15,125 nt of DNA from an uncultured Bacteroidota bacterium. GTDB lineage: Bacteria; Bacteroidota; Bacteroidia; Chitinophagales; Saprospiraceae. Shown here in pieces: positions 7,497-13,764 of this stretch. Made by a program: the position numbers and the translations under genes. The notes under the pieces were generated by a model. It did no database searches. It was not told where the DNA came from and saw only the letters and a program-made list of their open reading frames with translations. The stretch lies in NCBI GenBank assembly GCA_937926185.1, contig CALEYM010000652.1, positions 1 through 15,125 on the forward strand, read 5' to 3'. How positions within the stretch are numbered: position 1 is the stretch's first letter; each line of letters opens with the position of its first letter.

Positions 7497-9905
7497 TCAC
7501 TCACTCCGCAATGCCCCCGCCGGGTTGGCCCACGCCGCCCGCAGGGTCTGTGAGCCAACTGTAACGACCGTGGCCGCCAGCAGCAAGAGCACACCCGGTA
7601 AAAATAGCAGCGGCGACAAGGCAATACGCTCGGCAAAGATTTGCAGCAACTGGTTGCCCAGCAGATAACTCACCGGCACGGCAATGACCATGGCAATAGC
7701 CAGTAACAAAAAATATCCTTTGGACAGCATCACTGCCACATCGGCCGCGCCGGCGCCCAGCACTCTGCGAATGCTTATCTCTTTCGCCCTGGTTTCCACT
7801 GTGTAAGCAGCCATACCCAACAGACCCATGCAGGCAATGACCATGCCCAGGATGCCAAAAAAACCGACAATCCGGGTCAAGTCGAGCATTTCCGCATAGT
7901 TGGCCCGCACGGTTTCGTCGAAGAACTGTGCCTGAAATTCGCGGCTTGTGCCCAATTTTTTCCAGCCGCGCTCCAGGGCTGTCAACGTGGCGGCGGGGTC
8001 GCTGCCCGACAAACGAAGGTTCAATATGCCCAGTTGGGTAGGGTTGTAGCGGAGCATCAGAGGCTCCATCGCATAGACGGCGGGTTTGAACGGAAAATCC
8101 CGTACCACGCCGCGGATGCTCAGTTGCAGGCTGTCGCCGACAATGATGGGTTTCCCCACGGCATCGCCCGGCTCGCCGAGTTTGAAATGTTTGACAAAAG
8201 TCTCGTTGACAATGACAAACAGCTCCTTTTGCTGCGCCGGATTGTCGGGGAAATTTTCACCGGCCACGAGTGTTATCCCGAAATGGTCCAGGTAGTTATG
8301 TTCGATGAAGTAGTCGCGAACGCCCGTTTTTTCGGCATCGGCGCTTGCGCGCACGTCGTCGGAGCCGTCGGACCAGGTGCCCATAGGGAACGAGATGCCG
8401 GACGTTTTTTCCACTCCGCTCACCTGACTGAGCGCTGCCGAAACTTTGTCGAACGGTTGCCCCTGCAATTCCACCAGCAGGGTATGCGGCTGATCGAAAC
8501 CGAAATTAGCGGCAATGGCGTGATCTACCTGCCGCCAGACGATGGTGAGCGTGATAAAAAAGATCAACGTGACGGTAAACTGCACGACAAACAGCGTTTT
8601 GCGCAAACCGATCCGCCGGATGAGCCGTACGTTTTGCAATTTTTGCAAAATGCTCAATGGCGTTAATTTTGACAGGGTCAGTGCCGGCAACAACCCCGCA
8701 ATCACACCCACCGCGACGGAAAACGCCAGGAACTGGAGGTACAAGATCCAATCCTCCTGCAGCCGCACATCCATCGACGCCGTGAGGCTCAACTGCTCGA
8801 ATTGGGGTTTGATCAATTTCATCAGCGGGTAAGCAAGGGCCAAAGCCAGCAGGGCCATGAGTACCGACTCACCCACAATTTGCCCGAACACCTGACCCCG
8901 GTTGGCGCCCATCACTTTCCGGACGCCGACTTCTTTGGTGCGTACGATCGAACGGGCAATAGTCAGGTTGGTATAGTTGAAACTCGCCGAAAGCATGATG
9001 ATTGCGCCAAGGGCCGTGAAAAACCAGATCAGGAATTCCGGCATACCCGTGCCCATCGAATTGGACAAATTAGCGCCGGGCGTGATGTCGTTCAGGGCTT
9101 GTAAACGAAAACGGTAGCCGGCGTCCCGGCTTTCGAGTTCCAGGCCGGTGTAATTGGTTTTAGCGATGTCGGCGAGCGCCTGTTCAGCGGCTTTTTTATC
9201 GGCGCCGGTTTTCAGGCGTACGAAGTTGTAGGTCTGGTAGTAATCGCGCCAATCGCCGGTAAAATCGTTGTCATCAGTCAATTTTTCTTCTGCAAATTGT
9301 GTGGACAAAGACCCCAGCGCCGCAAATTCAAGGTGGGTTTTGCCGGGAAATTTTTTCAACACGCCGGCTACTTTGAAGTCCTGCGCATAACCGGGAACCT
9401 TGAGAATTTTCCCCGCGGGATTTTCATTTTTAAACATACGCTCCGCCAGTTCCGCCGTGAGCACTAAGGAATAAGGCTCGCCAAGGGCGATACGCGGGTC
9501 GCCCGAGGCCAGTTCGAAACCGAACATCTCGAAAAAAGTACTGTCAGTCAGTATCCCCCGGAAGTCGAAAGACTGTTCGCCCATCGTCAGGGCGCCGCCG
9601 AAGGAGCGCACAAGCGGCGTCCACAATTCCACCCGGGCGTAATCGTCGGTCAGCGTCTTGCCTACCATAAACGGTGAGGAGGCATACGATTCCTCGCCGC
9701 CGTTTTTGCGTTGCGCGTCGGTCAGGATGCGGTACACCCGCGTACCTTCCGGATGGAACAGGTCGTAACCGTGCGCATCCTTGATCAGCATGATGATAAA
9801 CAGGCACACGCTCATGCTGAGCGCCAGTCCGAAGATGTTGAGAAAGGCATAGCCTGGGTGGTTGCGCAGGTTTCGCAGGGCAATCTTCAGGTAATTGCGT
9901 ATCAT
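7497..9905 (-). CDS. MacB/FtsX-type ABC transporter permease (promoter-proximal of two)
   Basis: An 802-residue paralogue of the next gene. The frame is open further upstream to an ATG at 9983, but the family N-terminus is MIRNYLKIALRNLRNHPGYA, so ATG at 9905 is the better start. The 26-residue extension is Arg/Pro-rich and encoded by a GC-rich leader. Membrane helices lie near 20-42, 290-312, 343-363, ~385-405, ~430-450 and three more after ~675. Periplasmic MacB_PCD-like domains fill ~45-285 and ~455-670. The coupling motifs are KEVGVRKVMGA (324-334) and KEISIRRVLGA in the C-terminal half. It ends ANPAGALRSE. As for its paralogue, the function should be ATP-driven export or envelope mechanotransmission with a separate ATPase that is not visible here. 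It is the first gene of the pair, so control of both probably sits in the 9906-10282 region. Confidence 0.93.
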   Translation of the reverse strand: MIRNYLKIALRNLRNHPGYAFLNIFGLALSMSVCLFIIMLIKDAHGYDLFHPEGTRVYRILTDAQRKNGGEESYASSPFMVGKTLTDDYARVELWTPLVRSFGGALTMGEQSFDFRGILTDSTFFEMFGFELASGDPRIALGEPYSLVLTAELAERMFKNENPAGKILKVPGYAQDFKVAGVLKKFPGKTHLEFAALGSLSTQFAEEKLTDDNDFTGDWRDYYQTYNFVRLKTGADKKAAEQALADIAKTNYTGLELESRDAGYRFRLQALNDITPGANLSNSMGTGMPEFLIWFFTALGAIIMLSASFNYTNLTIARSIVRTKEVGVRKVMGANRGQVFGQIVGESVLMALLALALAYPLMKLIKPQFEQLSLTASMDVRLQEDWILYLQFLAFSVAVGVIAGLLPALTLSKLTPLSILQKLQNVRLIRRIGLRKTLFVVQFTVTLIFFITLTIVWRQVDHAIAANFGFDQPHTLLVELQGQPFDKVSAALSQVSGVEKTSGISFPMGTWSDGSDDVRASADAEKTGVRDYFIEHNYLDHFGITLVAGENFPDNPAQQKELFVIVNETFVKHFKLGEPGDAVGKPIIVGDSLQLSIRGVVRDFPFKPAVYAMEPLMLRYNPTQLGILNLRLSGSDPAATLTALERGWKKLGTSREFQAQFFDETVRANYAEMLDLTRIVGFFGILGMVIACMGLLGMAAYTVETRAKEISIRRVLGAGAADVAVMLSKGYFLLLAIAMVIAVPVSYLLGNQLLQIFAERIALSPLLFLPGVLLLLAATVVTVGSQTLRAAWANPAGALRSE

Positions 9906-9914
9906 AGCCGTTCC

Positions 9915-9949
9915 GGCGCGGCGGCCCGGTGGTGAACGGCTCGCGCGCC
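9915..9949 (-). promoter_or_regulatory. GC-rich leader hairpin before the permease start
   Basis: GGCGCG (9915-9920) and CGCGCC (9944-9949) form a perfect 6-bp GC stem, with an inner GCC/GGC pairing (9924-9926 with 9938-9940). On the - strand transcript this hairpin ends 9 nt before ATG 9905, so it could mask the ribosome-loading region. That region is otherwise unusually GC-rich for a Bacteroidota start. A role in translation control is inference only. Confidence 0.3.
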
Positions 9950-9990
9950 AGGTGAAATGCGGCTCAATTGCTGTGCCATACAAGTATTAA

Positions 9991-10003
9991 ATTGACTATC
10001 AAT
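9991..10003. promoter_or_regulatory. Operator-like dyad ATTGA-cta-TCAAT
   Basis: A perfect inverted repeat with 5-bp arms and a 3-nt centre, in the AT-rich part of the gap and 86 nt upstream of the permease start. The position suits a repressor or activator site for the permease operon. Short dyads like this also occur by chance. Confidence 0.25.
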
Positions 10004-10040
10004 GCAATGAGTAAGTTTTTTACTTGCTGGTGTTCATTTC

Positions 10041-10070
10041 CGGACAGGCAGGTGTGCGAAGACGGACAGG
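10041..10070. repeat. Direct repeat CGGACAGG x2
   Basis: CGGACAGG occurs at 10041-10048 and 10063-10070, a start-to-start distance of 22 bp, about two DNA turns, so both copies face the same side of the helix. It could be a pair of activator sites for the permease genes. By chance one 8-mer repeat in a gap of this size is not surprising. Confidence 0.25.
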
Positions 10071-10119
10071 AGCGATTTGATTTTGAAAAATTCAACTTTT
10101 TCATGCAATTTCCCGACCC

Positions 10120-10299
10120 TTGATTGGACATTTGAGAATCTCTACCCTAATCACAGGTTTTCCATGTTGTATCAATTATTTCAGTCGACCCGCTCAAGAA
10201 GTGCCCTGCAGTATCGTTACCGCCACCCGGGGCGCCAAGGTGTGCCGGGAAAACCGGGAGGCCATAAAAAAATATCTGGAAATTATTCGGGGGGTGTAA
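10120..10299 (+). CDS. Doubtful small ORF with four cysteines
   Basis: A + strand frame open from 10087 to the TAA at 10297-10299. It has no ATG; TTG at 10120 would give 59 residues. Its last 17 nt overlap the 3' end of the convergent glycoside hydrolase gene. The C-terminal half reads like real protein: a CCINYFSRP segment, a Cys 13 residues after the second one, TATRGAKVC, then an amphipathic helix ending KKYLEIIRGV. Codon use there resembles the neighbouring genes. The first half is AT-rich and unconvincing. It has no signal peptide and no recognisable bacterial family. It may be a remnant of a longer gene whose start was lost, or chance. Confidence 0.2.
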   Translation: MIGHLRISTLITGFPCCINYFSRPAQEVPCSIVTATRGAKVCRENREAIKKYLEIIRGV

Positions 10300-12502
10300 T
10301 GCCGATAACAGCGGGGAAGTTTTGAAGCAATACCTCCTCTCCCGTCCCAGCCCGCAGGAGTAAAGTGGCCGGCGCCGGAACTTTCAGATAGACCTGAGTA
10401 CCGTTTCTCAAATGCAGCCTGCCCGAACCCGCCTCTTTGATATGCAAGAGGAGATGACCATTATTTTCAAAAGTAAAGTCATCCTTTTCATTTACTACCA
10501 GGCAACCGGCCTCCCGAAACAAGGTTCGGAATACCCCGCTGCCATGCAAGGGTACGCAGGCATATACGCTGGTAAACGTTCCCAAGTTTTTTCTGCCTAT
10601 GACCGGCGTACCTGTTCCGGTCAAAAAAGCCTCTGGTTCGGCCGAACTGTCCGCTATGGCAAAAAGCGGATCAATATGTTCTGCGCTGGTAAAACCCTCA
10701 TCACCCGCCTGCCAGCGGATAGTATCCGGCGGCGTTATTTTCTGGAGCGTTATGCCGGAAAGCGCTTCAATTTGAGCCTGATCTGTTTGCCGGCCATCGG
10801 AATATCCACTTAAATAGTTCCAAATAAGCGTGCGCCCGGCGCGGGCCACAGAATCGCGGATAAAACGCCGTTGTTCCGGCGATAATTGCCACGCTACCAT
10901 AAAGAGGATAACCCGGTAGGGGCGAAGGTCTATCCGGGGCAGGTCGAACAGGTAGGTATGATCGGTGGGCACGCCGCAGCGTTGCACGTCTTCTGCCGAG
11001 GCATCGAGACCCTGTTCACAGGTTTTGGCGGATTTGTTTTCAACGTGGTAAAAACTTTCGGTATCCCAAACAACCAGAACCTCGGCGGGTGCAGGCATTT
11101 TGGGGCGAAATGTTTTTGAAAAAAAGTCGATTGTGCGCCGGAATTCCTGCCGGTACATATCCCCGTCCCACCAACCGGTATTCCGGCGCGGACCGAAATC
11201 ATACAACCAAAGGCCGCAACCTTGCATGAGCGGAAGCCAAAGGCTGCGTTGCAAAACAGGCAGATAGGCAGAGTCGCCCAACGGCCGGGAGCGCACGAAA
11301 TCGCTTTCGAATTTGTTTTGCAAATACCCGTTGTCCACTTCGTCGAACCACAGTTTGCCATGCCGGAGCACCGACTGGACAATGCCGCGCTGCAAGCCCG
11401 AGCCGCCGCTTTCCCTGCTCGGTTTGTTGTAGCTGGTCGGCCCGGCAAAGTAATCGATCCATGGACTGGCCAGCAACCGTTCCACTTCAAGATGGCCTGC
11501 CATAGCCTGCCGGCAAAGCGAAAAATGATAATACCCGTAAAAAACGCCGGTGATCAGTTTGCGGGGCCAGTTTTCTTTTACCGTACGGCAGAAAAATTCG
11601 ATATCATCGGCAATAATTTCCTGCTGGCATTTGTAGAAATCGATGATCCGCTGCTCCTGCCGGGGATTGCGGAAAAAACCATCGCCACAACAACGGCGGG
11701 CAGCCGTATCGGGCACAGCGGCCGAATGGAAAGTTATCCGCGGGTCGTTCCAGGCTGTCTGTAATTGCTGGTCAGAACCATACCTGGTTTTTAACCATTT
11801 CCGGAAAGCCGCCTGCATGGGCGGAGACACATCCGGTTCATTGCGGACAAAACCCCAGGGATGCCATTCGCCATACACGCCGCAGGACAGGTGTATGCCC
11901 ACAACGGCGCGGCCTTCCCGGGTGCGGGCCAGTTTTTTGCAAAATTCCACTACCCGACGGCCCGATTCCTGCCGCCATTTCTCCGAGGCCAGGCTGGCGC
12001 GAACAGTGCGGAATATGTCGCCGTCTTCATGATTGAAAGGAAACCCTTCCGGAAATTTCTCCAGCGGCCCATTGGCAAACTGAACACATTCGTCCGGGTT
12101 TACCCGGTTCCACCATAAAGGCGCGTTCACGTGCAGCCGCACCACGACGCCGGCATCCGGACAGGCGTCGAGTACGCCCCGTAATTGCCGCCGCACCAGC
12201 TCCATATTCAGGTCTTTACGATCTTTCAGCCAGATATCCTCGAACCATAAATCGACCTGAAATAACCTTATGCCCACCGCGCAGGCATTGCCCAGGTTGT
12301 GGGCCGGAAGTTCTTCCCACGACCAGCGCCCGCCCACTACGTGCGTCAGCGCATACATAAAAGGAAGCTGCCGCTGGCCGTCGACCCACAAGGCCGGAAC
12401 ACCGTCGGATGGCCGGACTTCGGCGGTTTTTGTTTTCTGCGCCGGCAACAAAGTCGCACCCAGGCCGGCCAGAATAAAAATAAGCAATCGAGGTATATTC
12501 AT
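10283..12502 (-). CDS. Secreted clan-A glycoside hydrolase (GH42-like architecture)
   Basis: A 739-residue protein with a signal peptide (MNIPRLLIFILAGLGATLLPAQ, cleavage near residue 21), hence periplasmic or exported. Residues ~35-465 have the look of a (beta/alpha)8 barrel: GIRLFQVDLWFEDIW (77-91), VVVRLHVNAPLWW (119-131), a GVYGEWHPWGF motif (208-218) and LWFDEVDN (384-391). E212 and E388 are the best candidates for acid/base and nucleophile. Residues ~470-680 match the Rossmann-like 'beta-galactosidase trimerization' domain seen after GH42-type barrels (SPEQRRFIRDSVARAGRTLIWNY shortened: residues 541-563; then SGYSDG and a final VYACVPLHGSG). A small beta domain closes the protein. The usual GH42 acid/base signature NE is not visible, so the family is unsettled and the substrate unknown. 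It starts 8 nt after the FAD oxidoreductase stop, so the two are one operon. Its last 17 nt overlap a doubtful + strand ORF. Confidence 0.85.
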   Translation of the reverse strand: MNIPRLLIFILAGLGATLLPAQKTKTAEVRPSDGVPALWVDGQRQLPFMYALTHVVGGRWSWEELPAHNLGNACAVGIRLFQVDLWFEDIWLKDRKDLNMELVRRQLRGVLDACPDAGVVVRLHVNAPLWWNRVNPDECVQFANGPLEKFPEGFPFNHEDGDIFRTVRASLASEKWRQESGRRVVEFCKKLARTREGRAVVGIHLSCGVYGEWHPWGFVRNEPDVSPPMQAAFRKWLKTRYGSDQQLQTAWNDPRITFHSAAVPDTAARRCCGDGFFRNPRQEQRIIDFYKCQQEIIADDIEFFCRTVKENWPRKLITGVFYGYYHFSLCRQAMAGHLEVERLLASPWIDYFAGPTSYNKPSRESGGSGLQRGIVQSVLRHGKLWFDEVDNGYLQNKFESDFVRSRPLGDSAYLPVLQRSLWLPLMQGCGLWLYDFGPRRNTGWWDGDMYRQEFRRTIDFFSKTFRPKMPAPAEVLVVWDTESFYHVENKSAKTCEQGLDASAEDVQRCGVPTDHTYLFDLPRIDLRPYRVILFMVAWQLSPEQRRFIRDSVARAGRTLIWNYLSGYSDGRQTDQAQIEALSGITLQKITPPDTIRWQAGDEGFTSAEHIDPLFAIADSSAEPEAFLTGTGTPVIGRKNLGTFTSVYACVPLHGSGVFRTLFREAGCLVVNEKDDFTFENNGHLLLHIKEAGSGRLHLRNGTQVYLKVPAPATLLLRAGTGEEVLLQNFPAVIGITPPE

Positions 12503-12510
12503 AACAGGGT

Positions 12511-13692
12511 TTATGAGGAGGTCAAAAGGCGACTGGCATCATTCTTTAAGAGCATTTCCGCCCCTTCCTGCCCCACAAGCGTTCCGATCGCAACGCCCAT
12601 GCCACTGAGCCGCACGGCAATGACAACGTTTTCAGAATACCGCTCTACAATGGGTTTTTTCACGGAACCGAGGCCCAGGATTCCGGTCCACCAGGCGTCT
12701 ACTTCTACCGGCCGGCCGGGGCAAATGACTGTTTTGAGCAATTGGACCAGTGCGCTGCGGATGAGTTCGTTGGCGCCAAATTCGTCAGTTTGCTCGGAAG
12801 CATTGTCCAGGTGACGACCGCCGCCGAGCAGGATGCGGCCGTCGATGTTGCGAAAATAATAATAGCCGCGGTCGTAATGAAAACAGCCTTCTATGGTCAG
12901 GTTGGGGATGGGGTGTGTGATGAGTACCTGATTGCGGGCCGGCGTCACGTCGGTATCGGGGAGCAGCGTTCTGGCGAAGGCATTGACGGCGATCAGGATG
13001 CGCGGTACGCGGAGGGTCCAGCCGGCATCTGTTTGGAGTTCCACGCCCTGTGAGGAATCCTCCATTCGTTTTATGGCAATACCGTTGAATATTTTAATAC
13101 CCTGACTTTCGGCGATACGGAGTAGCGCGGCCATCATTTTGCCGGTATGCACCTGACCTTCGGGTTGGTTTAAGATCAAATGGCGCACGCCCCGAAAGCC
13201 GAAGCGGGGCAAAAGTTCGTCAACCTGTTTATATACTTCGCCGTGTTTGGTAATGGCGCCAATCTTCCGGTTAAAATCGGGGATGCGTTCGCGGCATTGC
13301 TGAAATATTTCCTCCTCGTCGTCGGTGAACATTTCATAGCCCCCCAGGGTTTGGAAGTCCAGATTTTCATCACCCACCAGCGCGCGCAGGCGTTGCAGGC
13401 CACGCCAGCGTTTTTCCACCACGGTCAGCACCTGATCTTCTCCATAGTGGGCGATGTCGTCGAGCAATTCGGTCATGGAACCAAAGCAGGCAAAACCGGC
13501 ATTGCGGGTGCTGGCGCCGGCTGGCAATACGCCCCGTTCGAGAATGGCAACGTTCAGACGCGGGTGCATGGATTTGAGGTGTAATGCCGCGGCTAAACCC
13601 ACGATACCGCTCCCGACGACGGCCACGTCGAAGTTTTTAAAAAAAGTTTCCCGTTCCCAGTAACTGAGGTTGTAACGCAACATAACATTCAT
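12511..13692 (-). CDS. FAD-dependent oxidoreductase of the DAO/DadA family
   Basis: A 393-residue cytoplasmic flavoenzyme. The N-terminal dinucleotide-binding fold is clear: FDVAVVGSGIVGLAAALHL with G27-S-G-I-V-G32, then E52 at the end of the second strand (ribose contact) and the SGR-like segment GASTRNAGFACFGS (59-72). The C-terminal region has GYYYFRNIDGRILLGGGRH and the closing FAD motif RLSGMGVAIG (~357-366). Length and layout match single-domain glycine/D-amino-acid oxidase relatives (PF01266), which oxidise amines or 2-hydroxy acids; the substrate cannot be read from sequence. The start is ATG 13692; a second in-frame ATG at 13683 (MLRYNLSYW) is equally possible because conservation seems to begin there. 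Both follow GTATAAAATGAAT-like AT-rich sequence without Shine-Dalgarno. It is the first gene of a two-gene unit with the glycoside hydrolase. Confidence 0.9.
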   Translation of the reverse strand: MNVMLRYNLSYWERETFFKNFDVAVVGSGIVGLAAALHLKSMHPRLNVAILERGVLPAGASTRNAGFACFGSMTELLDDIAHYGEDQVLTVVEKRWRGLQRLRALVGDENLDFQTLGGYEMFTDDEEEIFQQCRERIPDFNRKIGAITKHGEVYKQVDELLPRFGFRGVRHLILNQPEGQVHTGKMMAALLRIAESQGIKIFNGIAIKRMEDSSQGVELQTDAGWTLRVPRILIAVNAFARTLLPDTDVTPARNQVLITHPIPNLTIEGCFHYDRGYYYFRNIDGRILLGGGRHLDNASEQTDEFGANELIRSALVQLLKTVICPGRPVEVDAWWTGILGLGSVKKPIVERYSENVVIAVRLSGMGVAIGTLVGQEGAEMLLKNDASRLLTSS

Positions 13693-13764
13693 TTTATACC
13701 TACTGGCCGCAATAGTAGCAGGTTTCCGAAAAACAGTGGGTATGTTTTATAAAATGGGCTGTCT

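Larger units (their letters stand above)
9906..10282. other. 377-nt intergenic region upstream of the permease pair
   Basis: The only gap over 300 nt in the window. It separates the 3' end of the glycoside hydrolase gene from the start of the permease pair, both on the - strand, so it should carry the permease promoter and the hydrolase terminator. It contains a GC-rich inverted repeat just before the permease start (9915-9949), two short dyads (9991-10003 and 10010-10024), an 8-nt direct repeat (10041-10048 and 10063-10070), and a small doubtful + strand ORF (10120-10299). I found no clean Bacteroidota -33/-7 promoter pair and no convincing intrinsic terminator after the hydrolase. Confidence 0.6.

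Noticed and set aside
9906..9983. N-terminal extension of the second permease to ATG 9983
   Set aside because: The 26 extra residues are Arg/Pro-rich and the family N-terminus (MIRNYLKIALRN) begins at 9905.
10242..10275. CCGGGAAAACCGGG followed by an A-run near the hydrolase 3' end as a terminator
   Set aside because: The pairing is only CCGG/CCGG, and on the hydrolase strand the T-run comes before the stem rather than after it.
13745..13754. TTTTATAAAA palindrome between the TPR and oxidoreductase genes as a terminator or operator
   Set aside because: A pure AT 10-mer with no GC stem; likely only local AT richness.
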